Of a stretch of DNA of 20,150 nt, positions 8,075 through 14,351 are shown one piece after another. The notes under the pieces are model-generated. The model was not told where the DNA came from. It made no database searches and worked only from the letters and a program-made list of their open reading frames with translations. The stretch is from Dehalococcoidia bacterium. Lineage in GTDB: Bacteria > Chloroflexota > Dehalococcoidia > SZUA-161 > SpSt-899. The stretch spans positions 1 through 20,150 of the forward strand of contig JALPXT010000012.1 in assembly GCA_023271485.1 (NCBI GenBank), in the 5' to 3' direction. A program made the translations under genes and the position numbers. Each line of letters opens with the position of its first letter. The stretch's first letter is position 1.

Positions 8075-8911
8075 ATGGAAGTATTCATTGAACAAATCGC
8101 TAAATTGCAGGTATTAAATCAGATCGGGCTAGCCCTATTATTGTTAATTCCCCTGGTTCTCATCGCCAGAACCGTGGTGGCCGGCACCTACTATTCGCCC
8201 ATATTGATTATTGTAGTATTCGGTCTCTCCATGGGGTATATCTTATTCATAACTGGAATATCTGAGCCGGGATTGGCTGGATTCCCAATCATAGGGTTGA
8301 TTAGCGGAACGGTTGTGATCGTATTAACCGGAATATTTTTCGCCGGCGGACAAGAATTGCGCAAATTATTCGGCGGCACAAAAATGGAACCGGATCAAAC
8401 GTTTATTCCATCAGAGGAAGAAGCAGTTGTTGGGACCAAGAGAACTCAGATGGCTTCTATTATTAGGACCTTCTTTTTGCTACTGGGCATAGCAGCTTCA
8501 ACTCGTCTAATACTGGGTGACGATGGCAGTTATTTAAGCCCATATTATCCGATTATCGCCTATATTGGCTTATTAGGAGGTCTCATTATTATCGACCTTA
8601 AAGACACCATCGCCAATAAATCTTCATACATCAGGAAAGGAGCGGTGGAGATTGCAGGATTATTGGGACTTCTAGTATTCACCTACTACGTGTCTTCATG
8701 GAGTGAGAACATACTCCCCTTGCCGCAAATTTTCTTTGTCATGATTTTCTCGTTGACATTAGGATGGTTTTTCGTAACTACTCAGCAACCGACCCCGGCG
8801 CTTCGCTTCGGGGTTATTCACGCAAGTAACTACGACACCGTATGGACGATGCGCCGTTGCGCCCATGGGAACAGAGCATTTCATATAAAAACACCCTTGG
8901 CAGAATTCTAG
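8075..8911 (+). CDS. multi-pass membrane protein of unknown family, probably truncated at its 3' end
   Basis: The 278-residue product has about seven hydrophobic segments (near residues 15-35, 40-60, 68-92, 128-146, 155-174, 188-208 and 215-236) and a hydrophilic loop between about 98 and 127. I do not recognise the family with confidence; the spacing and motifs such as YSPILIIVVFG and GLAGFPIIG recall secondary transporters of the GltS-like kind. After WFFVTT (about residue 237) hydrophobic character ends abruptly and the tail is rich in H, R and C, unlike the rest. A GC-rich hairpin begins at exactly that point in the DNA (8792), suggesting that insertion or deletion replaced the original C-terminal half. 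AGGGGGC precedes the ATG. Base composition is clearly more A+T-rich than the flanking genes. Confidence 0.6.
   Translation: MEVFIEQIAKLQVLNQIGLALLLLIPLVLIARTVVAGTYYSPILIIVVFGLSMGYILFITGISEPGLAGFPIIGLISGTVVIVLTGIFFAGGQELRKLFGGTKMEPDQTFIPSEEEAVVGTKRTQMASIIRTFFLLLGIAASTRLILGDDGSYLSPYYPIIAYIGLLGGLIIIDLKDTIANKSSYIRKGAVEIAGLLGLLVFTYYVSSWSENILPLPQIFFVMIFSLTLGWFFVTTQQPTPALRFGVIHASNYDTVWTMRRCAHGNRAFHIKTPLAEF
8792..8814 (+). repeat. GC-rich hairpin at the end of the membrane-protein homology
   Basis: ACCCCG (8792-8797) pairs with CGGGGT (8809-8814), and GCG (8798-8800) with CGC (8804-8806), around a CTT loop with a TT bulge. It falls in the codons where the encoded protein stops looking like a membrane protein. 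It could be the edge of an inserted non-coding element. Confidence 0.5.
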
Positions 8912-9162
8912 TTACTTAGGAGGTTGCCAGGCCTGCCCCCGGCCGCAGACCCAGGGATGGATTGGCATTGACTCTTCCCTAACTTCATGATACCATTTCA
9001 GTGTTGCGCACTATGGCCATACTGGTGCCACACCCACGAAGTGGAGCCCCTCGCTTAGCTTAACGTAATTTTTTTGTGCTAAGTGGGCCTTGGGGCTACG
9101 AAAGAAGTTAGAAGTAAACTCCTTGGGGTGACGCAATGAGATTAAGACAGCAATCCGTATAG
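8912..9162. other. gene-free stretch with hairpins
   Basis: No reading frame here has coding character. The stretch contains the large imperfect hairpin at 9045-9097 and a small CCAC/GTGG hairpin just before it (about 9028-9044), a T-tract at 9069-9075, and no similarity that I recognise to an insertion sequence gene or a known structured RNA. It may be the decayed remainder of an inserted element that starts near 8792. Confidence 0.5.
9045..9097 (+). repeat. large imperfect stem-loop
   Basis: AGCCCC (9045-9050) pairs with GGGGCT (9092-9097) and CTTAGC (9054-9059) with GCTAAG (9078-9083), leaving an A/T-rich loop with seven T. Internal loops of 3 and 8 bases separate the two helices. There is no T-tract after the stem on the plus strand, so it is not a classical terminator for that strand. 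Confidence 0.55.
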
Positions 9163-9191
9163 TTGCATACATGGCTCTGAAAGACTATAAT
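9163..9191 (+). promoter_or_regulatory. strong sigma-70-type promoter of the restriction-modification cluster
   Basis: TTGCAT (9163-9168), 17 bases, then a perfect TATAAT (9186-9191). The predicted start near 9198 leaves a leader of about 130 bases before the methyltransferase, long enough for the small ORF at 9215. Confidence 0.7.
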
Positions 9192-9214
9192 GTTAGCAGG
9201 CCTGAGGAATTGCG

Positions 9215-9313
9215 ATGTTTTTACTAGCCCAGCCAGCGGATTTGGAGAGGGCAGAAGAGCTTACTCGATGGGGGAATGCCGAGAGAGACAAGTGCAGCAA
9301 AAGAACAGGATAG
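9215..9313 (+). CDS. possible 32-residue leader ORF before the methyltransferase
   Basis: ATG at 9215 is preceded by GAGGA (9204-9208) with 6 bases of spacing, and lies about 17 bases after the predicted transcription start. It encodes a charged 32-residue peptide starting MFLLAQPADLE, and its stop codon TAG abuts the GAGAGG that would serve the methyltransferase. I recognise no family; it is too short and lacks a helix-turn-helix, so it is not a usual restriction-modification controller protein. It could couple translation to the TTG-started methyltransferase, or be chance. Confidence 0.3.
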   Translation: MFLLAQPADLERAEELTRWGNAERDKCSKRTG

Positions 9314-9328
9314 AGAGGATAAATAGCC

Positions 9329-10186
9329 TTGGATCAGCAGCCCGTGATAAACACATTATTCAGCGTAGAGGAAACGAAGCCCAAGCCGAAAAAGATAGGC
9401 AAGCGGGCAAATAAGCTTGACGGGAGGACTTGGACACGCTATTCCATCAGCATTTGGAATGACATTCGGAAAACTGCGGAAGAACTGCGTCTCGGCCACC
9501 CAGCAATGTTTCCTGTCCAGTTGCCTATGAGACTGATCGAGTGCTTCACCGCTGATGGAGACCAGATAGTTCTTGACCCATTTGTAGGCGTTGGTTCGAC
9601 TGTTCTAGCTGCGAGAACACTCAGCAAGATTGGGGTTGGATTAGAGGTCTCTCCTAATTTCGTAGAAATTGCCCTCAGGCGTCTCGGACAGGCAGACATG
9701 TTTGCTGAAAGCAGTCAACAAAGTCGAATAATCAGAGACGACGCACGAAATCTGCTTGACCACGTTGACCCCGAATCAGTTGACATGGTCATAACATCTC
9801 CGCCCTACTGGAACATCCTCACGCAAAAACGCACGGCTGACTACCGGGAAATTAGACACTATGGGGACATGCTTGAGGATCTTGGCAAGATCGCCGACTA
9901 CCACGAGTTTCTTTCAGCGCTACAAGGAGTGTTTCGTCTCGTCTACCGGGCAATGAAACCCTCAAAGTATTGTATCGTTGTAGCAATGGACTTGAGGAAA
10001 AAAGACAAGTTCTATCCGTACCACGCAGACATTGCTACATTCATGCAACAGATTGGCTTCATTTTCGATGACCTAATTATTTGGGATCGCAGACAGGAAT
10101 ACAGCAACATGCGTCCTCTAGGCTATCCTGCAAAGTTCCGCATTAACAAAGCTCACGAGTACATCCTCATATTCCAAAAGCCTTAA
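9329..10186 (+). CDS. SPPY-class DNA methyltransferase (N4-cytosine or N6-adenine)
   Basis: The 285-residue protein has the amino-methyltransferase motifs in the order X (GHPAMFPVQLP, 56-66), I (LDPFVGVGST, 82-91, binding S-adenosylmethionine), II (GLEVSP, 104-109) and IV (TSPPYW, 156-161, catalytic). TSPPY is more usual for N4-cytosine enzymes but does not settle the base. The stretch after motif IV is short, so the target-recognition region is probably within residues 165-250. The frame has no suitable ATG; TTG at 9329 with GAGAGG ten bases upstream is the best start. An endonuclease gene follows closely, so this is probably the protective half of a type II system. Codon and base composition differ from the surrounding housekeeping genes. 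Confidence 0.85.
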   Translation: MDQQPVINTLFSVEETKPKPKKIGKRANKLDGRTWTRYSISIWNDIRKTAEELRLGHPAMFPVQLPMRLIECFTADGDQIVLDPFVGVGSTVLAARTLSKIGVGLEVSPNFVEIALRRLGQADMFAESSQQSRIIRDDARNLLDHVDPESVDMVITSPPYWNILTQKRTADYREIRHYGDMLEDLGKIADYHEFLSALQGVFRLVYRAMKPSKYCIVVAMDLRKKDKFYPYHADIATFMQQIGFIFDDLIIWDRRQEYSNMRPLGYPAKFRINKAHEYILIFQKP

Positions 10187-10199
10187 GGAGGTGAAGTTC

Positions 10200-10343
10200 T
10201 TGCTGGCCAGAGACTACATGGATGCTGATGTGGCCTACTTGCTTGGTCTGTTGGTGGCACGAGGTGAATTGAGTGCAAGCAGGAACATCCGGTTTAGTGC
10301 GAGATGGGATTCGGAGATAGAACAACACAAGCCAATACTCTAA
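10200..10343 (+). CDS. 47-codon ORF resembling the first helix of a LAGLIDADG domain
   Basis: A near-perfect ribosome binding site, AAGGAGGTG (10185-10193), overlaps the methyltransferase stop and sits 7 bases before TTG 10200. The frame encodes DADVAYLLGLLVARGELS followed by RNIRFSARWD. In LAGLIDADG proteins the first helix reads like YLLGLLLADGSL and is followed by a strand of the IRFS type, so the resemblance is clear, but the catalytic acid position is occupied by R and only this first element is present. The frame ends inside the endonuclease gene (40-base overlap). It may be a broken remnant, a truncated domain put out of frame with the endonuclease, or a small protein whose translation feeds ribosomes to the downstream gene. 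Confidence 0.5.
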   Translation: MLARDYMDADVAYLLGLLVARGELSASRNIRFSARWDSEIEQHKPIL

Positions 10344-10981
10344 TAGAGCAGGTAACCGCCCTCCTTTGGGAGCATCCGAGCCTCAAATCTCGTTTCCACC
10401 ATATCCCCTTCGGGTATGAGACTCACATTCCCGACCCTGTTCGTCAGCGACTAAGATTTGTCTATACCATGACCGCCCGACACATCAAATTCGCTCCCGA
10501 TTTTTTCCTTCTGGATCACAAATTTCCTGAGAAGGTTTATCTTCTGGAGTACAAGTGCACTCAGACCCCGATTGCCCTTGAAAGTCGTGTAGAGCAAGTT
10601 CGTACGGCAGCGGGTAAGCCCCAATTAAAGGCCGAGGATATAGGTCAGATGGAAGAGGCGGCTTATGACAACTATTCTGCCATCCAATCCCTGGGGGTAT
10701 CAGTAGCTATAATCAACTACTGCGCCTTTCATCCACGTTTGCTACTGTGTGACTTTATTGAGAATGTTGAGATTCTGTTACGAGCCTCAGTGACTACTCC
10801 CACCCAGACTGGTAGCCGAACGCCTTTTGTGAACTTCGACTTGAACTCAATGCGTACTCTCGATTTATTCCTCACCGGTGAACACCGTGTTGCTCCGGGG
10901 GTGATTGCCCCAGCTTTTCACGAACTGAAACAAAGACTGATTACGTTACTTCCAGTCAAACCTTGGAAACCACTGTACTGA
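10304..10981 (+). CDS. probable type II restriction endonuclease, PD-(D/E)XK fold
   Basis: I do not recognise the specific family of this 225-residue protein, but P65-D66 (in KFAPDFFLLD) followed after 15 residues by E82-Y-K84 (LLEYKCT) on a hydrophobic strand is the PD-(D/E)XK nuclease signature. Size and position directly after a DNA methyltransferase fit a type II restriction enzyme. ATG 10304 is the only start in frame, since a TAG stop lies two codons upstream; it has no good ribosome binding site of its own and probably depends on translation of the overlapping 10200 ORF. That arrangement would delay the nuclease relative to the methyltransferase. The recognition sequence cannot be read from the protein. 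Confidence 0.72.
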   Translation: MGFGDRTTQANTLIEQVTALLWEHPSLKSRFHHIPFGYETHIPDPVRQRLRFVYTMTARHIKFAPDFFLLDHKFPEKVYLLEYKCTQTPIALESRVEQVRTAAGKPQLKAEDIGQMEEAAYDNYSAIQSLGVSVAIINYCAFHPRLLLCDFIENVEILLRASVTTPTQTGSRTPFVNFDLNSMRTLDLFLTGEHRVAPGVIAPAFHELKQRLITLLPVKPWKPLY

Positions 10982-11003
10982 AGTCGAAGCCTTATCCGTT
11001 GCC

Positions 11004-11066
11004 AACTTTTTGAGAAGCCTATCGTCTGTTTTGTTCCACCAAGAGCCACATCCCTTCTCAAAAGTT
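11004..11066. repeat. long inverted repeat downstream of the endonuclease
   Basis: AACTTTTTGAGAAG (11004-11017) is answered by CTTCTCAAAAGTT (11054-11066): 13 paired bases with one extra T and a 36-base loop. It starts 22 bases after the endonuclease stop. It could end the transcript, protect its 3' end, or mark the edge of the imported segment. Confidence 0.55.
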
Positions 11067-11134
11067 ATTGAAAGCGCTTTATCATAGGGGGCTAGGGTAT
11101 TAGCAGAGGTTGGTTAGTAATCGGTTAGCATTTC

Positions 11135-11164
11135 TGGACTTCCCAGTGAAAAAGGTGGTAAAAT
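11135..11164 (+). promoter_or_regulatory. promoter of tRNA-Thr
   Basis: TGGACT (11135-11140), 18 bases, then TAAAAT (11159-11164), ending 10 bases before the tRNA. Confidence 0.5.
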
Positions 11165-11174
11165 CGTATGTGGT

Positions 11175-11246
11175 GCCAGCGTAGCTCAGGGGTAGAGCAG
11201 CGGTTTCGTAAACCGCCGGTCGTCGGTTCGAATCCGACCGCTGGCT
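11175..11246 (+). tRNA. tRNA-Thr (CGT)
   Basis: A complete cloverleaf: acceptor GCCAGCG/CGCTGGC, D-stem GCTC/GAGC, anticodon stem GCGGT/ACCGC around loop TTCGTAA (anticodon CGT), and T-arm GTCGG-TTCGAAT-CCGAC. Discriminator base is T at 11246 and CCA is not encoded. No second copy of its 3' end is seen elsewhere in the window, so there is no direct evidence that it served as an attachment site. The stretch that follows (11247-11410) shows only a weak CGCTCG/CGGGCG hairpin. Confidence 0.95.
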
Positions 11247-11410
11247 GAATGTTGTGTCCGCTCGTAAACGGGCGAAGATACTTTGAAAATCGTAAGGATG
11301 ACCGCTTTTTTGGCGGGTTTCAGGGGGAAATCCACCTGATGGTCTTGTCGAGTAGGAGATTTGCTGGGGAACCTAACCTGCCACCAAGGGAACTGCGAGG
11401 AGTTTTGGGA

Positions 11411-11944
11411 TTAACTACGGGGCGATTCCATCCATTGGAGCAACCGCCTCAACACCTGTTGCCGATTGGTTCGGTCAACCAGGATCAGCCCCACTGCCGG
11501 GTGGCGCTTGATCTTATCCGCCCAGGGATCGGATTTAAGCATGATAGTGCCGAGAACCAGCTTCCCGCTCTCCATCGCCTCCATTACCGCTTCCCGAAAG
11601 GCGGACGAGAAGAGTTCCATCTTCCCGATTTCATCGATGACCACAATATCATGGTGTTTTACCGCTCTCTCGATGGCGGGAACTGCCACCCGTTCTAAGT
11701 TGCTGAGGTCAACTCCGTACTTGCTTACCCGGTAGGGGCTGTGTATCTCGATGTGGGCCAGGATGGCGGTCTCTCCGTCTAAGGTGACAATTTGAAATCC
11801 CTGCCTTGCGCCCTTCACCCTTATTTCTTCGGTGTAGAAGCCGCCGGCACTCCTTTCACTCCTTGAGAGAGCTTCCCTGATGATGGTGGTCTTACCCGTA
11901 CCGGGCATGCCGGTGAGGAGATAGACGCGCTTGGTCGCCACCAT
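11411..11944 (-). CDS. THEP1-type nucleoside-triphosphatase (NTPase_1 family)
   Basis: The 177-residue P-loop protein has Walker A GMPGTGKTT (12-20) and Walker B VVIDEIGKMELFS with D104-E105, the family signature of THEP1/NTPCR enzymes, small NTPases with slow turnover and no settled physiological role. It is the last gene of the hyp operon: its ATG shares one base with the hypE stop (TGATG), so translation is coupled. HypB, the GTPase that loads nickel, is not in this operon; whether this NTPase serves hydrogenase maturation is speculation based on position only. Confidence 0.88.
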   Translation of the reverse strand: MVATKRVYLLTGMPGTGKTTIIREALSRSERSAGGFYTEEIRVKGARQGFQIVTLDGETAILAHIEIHSPYRVSKYGVDLSNLERVAVPAIERAVKHHDIVVIDEIGKMELFSSAFREAVMEAMESGKLVLGTIMLKSDPWADKIKRHPAVGLILVDRTNRQQVLRRLLQWMESPRS

Positions 11945-12948
11945 CAGCAGATCCGCGGCAGGATATCGCCCACCAGCATGTCAACTATTCGTGAGGCCCC
12001 GATGCTGGTTTTCATCACCACCCGGCCGACGCTTTCCGCCGTCACCTCGCCGATGATGGCCGCCTCTCTTCCGTGCTCGTTTCTTTGCATTGCCCTCAGG
12101 ACTTGCTCCGCATCCTCAGAGGCAACCACAGCCACCAGCTTTCCTTCATTGGCCACATAGAGAGGGTCAAAGCCCAGCATCTCACAGGCAGCCTGAACCT
12201 CGCGGCGGACCGGTATCGTGGCCTCTTCGATCCTGATGCCGACCCCGGATTGGGCGGCGATCTCATTCAAGGTGGTGGCCAGGCCGCCGCGGGTGGGATC
12301 GCGAAGGCAATGTATGTTTGAGCTTGCCTCCAGCATTTGAGCCACCATCTCGTTCAAAGAAGCACAGTCGCTCTGGAGGGTAGTGGAGAAACTCAGTCCT
12401 TCTCGTTGGCTGAGTACCGCGATGCCATGGTCGCCTATCGTCCCGCTCAGGATGACTCTATCCCCCGCCCGGGCATTGCTGCCTGAGAGATGAATCCCCG
12501 TCGGCACCGCACCGATCCCTGAAGTGTTGACGAACAGCTTGTCGGCACTGCCGTGAGGCACCACCTTGGTGTCTCCGGTGACTATCATCGCTCCGGCATC
12601 TGCGGCGGCCCTTTGGGCGGAGTCTACAATGGCCTGGAGTTCATCCTCCGGGAGACCCTCCTCAATTATGAAGGAAAGGCTCAAATAGAGGGGAACGGCC
12701 CCCATCATGGCCAGGTCGTTGACCGTGCCGCAGACGGCGAGCTTTCCGATATCGCCGCCGGGGAAGAAGATCGGGGTTATCACATAGCTATCAGTGGTGA
12801 ACGCCAGATGCCCCTGAATGTCGAAGATCGCCGCATCGTCGAGTTTGGCGAGGTGTGGGTTATTGAAGGCGGGGAGGAATCTCCTCGCTACCAGGTCGTG
12901 GCTCATCTTCCCTCCGCTGCCGTGCGAGAGCAGTATCTTCTTAGTCAT
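11944..12948 (-). CDS. hypE: HypE, hydrogenase cyanide-ligand synthesis protein
   Basis: HypE dehydrates the thiocarboxamide made by HypF on its C-terminal cysteine to thiocyanate, the source of the CN ligands of the [NiFe] centre. The protein (334 residues from ATG 12948) begins MTKKILLSHGSGG, has the TDSYVITPIFFPGGDIGKLAVCGTVND core and VTGDTKVV, and ends in LPRIC with the essential terminal cysteine. A GTG 7 codons upstream keeps the frame open, but those codons come from tandem repeat DNA and do not match the family, so the ATG is preferred. There is no Shine-Dalgarno sequence: its place is taken by the heptamer repeat at 12956-13011. Confidence 0.95.
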   Translation of the reverse strand: MTKKILLSHGSGGKMSHDLVARRFLPAFNNPHLAKLDDAAIFDIQGHLAFTTDSYVITPIFFPGGDIGKLAVCGTVNDLAMMGAVPLYLSLSFIIEEGLPEDELQAIVDSAQRAAADAGAMIVTGDTKVVPHGSADKLFVNTSGIGAVPTGIHLSGSNARAGDRVILSGTIGDHGIAVLSQREGLSFSTTLQSDCASLNEMVAQMLEASSNIHCLRDPTRGGLATTLNEIAAQSGVGIRIEEATIPVRREVQAACEMLGFDPLYVANEGKLVAVVASEDAEQVLRAMQRNEHGREAAIIGEVTAESVGRVVMKTSIGASRIVDMLVGDILPRIC

Positions 12949-12955
12949 GTCGGCA

Positions 12956-13011
12956 GGTTCACGGTTCACGGTTGACGGTTCACGCTTGACGGTTCAAGGT
13001 TCACGGTTCAA
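12956..13011. repeat. heptanucleotide tandem repeat, 8 units of GGTTCAC and variants
   Basis: Reading 5'-3' on the plus strand the units are GGTTCAC, GGTTCAC, GGTTGAC, GGTTCAC, GCTTGAC, GGTTCAA, GGTTCAC, GGTTCAA: eight 7-base units without interruption. The array ends 7 bases before the hypE start codon (minus strand), where the ribosome binding site should be. Such arrays can gain or lose units. Confidence 0.85.
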
Positions 13012-13076
13012 TGTTTAGCCATCACTCATCACATATCACATATCACCCGTCACAGTTCACGTTATCTGCTACCCGC

Positions 13077-13165
13077 TAATTGGCAACGGCGAACTTTGAA
13101 CCTGGGTAATTACGTTTCGAGATTGCCACGTCGCTGTCGCTCCTCGCGATGACGATAATTGGCAA
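13077..13165. repeat. interspersed palindromic element between 10-base direct repeats
   Basis: TAATTGGCAA occurs at 13077-13086 and again at 13156-13165. Between them is about 70 bp containing, on the minus strand, GTCATCGCGAGGAGCGAC...GTGGCAATCTCG, a sequence type recognisable from memory as a widespread intergenic repeat in several bacterial phyla (GTCATTGCGAGGAGCGAAGCG type). Its centre, GCGAGGAGCGACAGCGACG, is weakly self-complementary. The direct repeats could be a target-site duplication. Confidence 0.6.
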
Positions 13166-13188
13166 TCAGCTACTTATCAGTCTTCCCC

Positions 13189-13274
13189 CTATCCCCTATC
13201 CCTTATCCCTTCAACCTTCAGTCTAACAACCTATCAACTGGGAACCCCGGAACTTTGAACGTTGAACCTTGAAC
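13189..13274. repeat. further heptamer repeats reaching into hypD
   Basis: Two short tandem sets with the same 7-base period: CTATCCC, CTATCCC, TTATCCC (13189-13209), and TTTGAAC, GTTGAAC, CTTGAAC (13254-13274). The second set is inside the 3' end of the hypD reading frame and its units are the same GTTCAA-type sequence, read on the other strand, as the array before hypE. A further GAACTTTGAAC copy lies at 13091-13101. Confidence 0.7.
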
Positions 13275-14351
13275 TTCATAAAGGTAGTAGGCGGCGCAAC
13301 TGCCCTCGGAGGAGACCATGCAGGGACCGATAGGATGCTCCGGATTACAGACATCGGCAAAAAGAGGGCAGTCTCTGGGCGTCTTTACCGCCCGCAGAAT
13401 CTCGCCGCAGATGCAACCCTGGTGCTCCTTAGTGGGTCCGGGATCAAAATCGAAGGCCAGTTCAGCATCGAAGCGCCGATACCTCTCACGGAGCCTCAAG
13501 CCGCTTTGAGGAACTATCCCCACCCCCCTCCAGGAGGCGGCACAGGGTTCAAAAACCTGATCCATCAGCTCTTGAGCCGTCTGATTGCCCTCGGGGCATA
13601 CCCCGCGGCGATAGGCGATTTCCACTGTGGATATGCCGCTTTCAATCTGGGTCAGCAGCATGTCGATGCACTGCAAGATGTCCAGCGGCTCGAAGCCGGA
13701 GACCACGCAGGGGATGCCATAATCCCGCGGGATGAATTCCCAGGAACGGGACCCGATGATGGCACTCACATGTCCGGGACAGACAATCCCCTGGAGCTTG
13801 ACCTCTCCCGAATCCAGCAGAGCCCGGGTAACCGGGGGGCACAGCTTATGCTGGGAGAGAATATAGTAATTCCTTATCCCCTCTTGCTCGGCCTGGAGAA
13901 CGGAGGCGGCAAAGGTGGGAGCGGTGGTCTCAAATCCGATGCCCAGGAAGACCACTGGCCTTTGAGGATTTTGCCTGGCTATGTCGAGTCCGTCCATAGT
14001 GGAATAGACTATCCGCACGTCGGCGCCCTCAGCCTTGGACTCTTGCAGACTGGAGTAGCTGCCGGGAACCTTCAGCATATCGCCAAAAGTCGCCAGGATC
14101 ACTCCCGGAACTCTGGCCAGCGCCATGGCCTTATCGAGATCGGCGTTGGCGGTGACACAGACCGGGCACCCCGGCCCGGAGAGCATCTCAATAGTAGGGG
14201 GCAGGAGTTGGCGAATGCCGTGCTTGAGGATGGCCACGGTGTGCCCGCCGCAGAATTCCATCAGTCGGGCCGGGGTCTTCGAGCGCCTGTGGATCCGGGA
14301 GATCAATCCCTGGGCCAGTTCAGAGCGGCGAAACTCGCTGCTGAACTTCAT
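13218..14351 (-). CDS. hypD: HypD, iron-sulfur scaffold for Fe(CN)2CO assembly, with a repeat-derived tail
   Basis: The 377-residue protein carries the HypD signatures: MEFCGGHT (C34, H37) and GPGCPVCVT (C62, C65), which coordinate the iron and handle ligands, GFETTAP, VCPGHVSAIIGS, and a C-terminal cysteine cluster for a [4Fe-4S] centre (GCICGEIL, CPLF, GPCMVSSEGSC). HypD with HypC receives CN from HypE and builds the Fe(CN)2CO unit. Family homology ends around AAYYLYE; the last 18 residues or so (VQGSTFKV onward) are translated from the heptamer repeat DNA. The 5' end overlaps hypC by 4 bases (ATGA). Confidence 0.95.
   Translation of the reverse strand: MKFSSEFRRSELAQGLISRIHRRSKTPARLMEFCGGHTVAILKHGIRQLLPPTIEMLSGPGCPVCVTANADLDKAMALARVPGVILATFGDMLKVPGSYSSLQESKAEGADVRIVYSTMDGLDIARQNPQRPVVFLGIGFETTAPTFAASVLQAEQEGIRNYYILSQHKLCPPVTRALLDSGEVKLQGIVCPGHVSAIIGSRSWEFIPRDYGIPCVVSGFEPLDILQCIDMLLTQIESGISTVEIAYRRGVCPEGNQTAQELMDQVFEPCAASWRGVGIVPQSGLRLRERYRRFDAELAFDFDPGPTKEHQGCICGEILRAVKTPRDCPLFADVCNPEHPIGPCMVSSEGSCAAYYLYEVQGSTFKVPGFPVDRLLD

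Noticed and set aside
9190..9414. 74-codon open frame starting in the methyltransferase promoter
   Set aside because: Its ATG overlaps the -10 box, so it would not be in the mRNA; it overlaps the methyltransferase in another frame and has no recognisable motif.
7800..11246. Integrative element inserted at the tRNA-Thr gene
   Set aside because: No integrase gene and no second copy of the tRNA 3' end are visible, and the island lies on the 5' side of the tRNA, opposite to the usual integration side.
11249..11698. Plus-strand 149-codon open frame starting just after tRNA-Thr
   Set aside because: It runs mostly antisense to the THEP1 gene, whose Walker motifs are unambiguous; the translated sequence has no family resemblance.
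12956..13274. CRISPR array between hypE and hypD
   Set aside because: The repeats are 7 bases long and contiguous, without the 25-40 base repeats and unique spacers of a CRISPR array.
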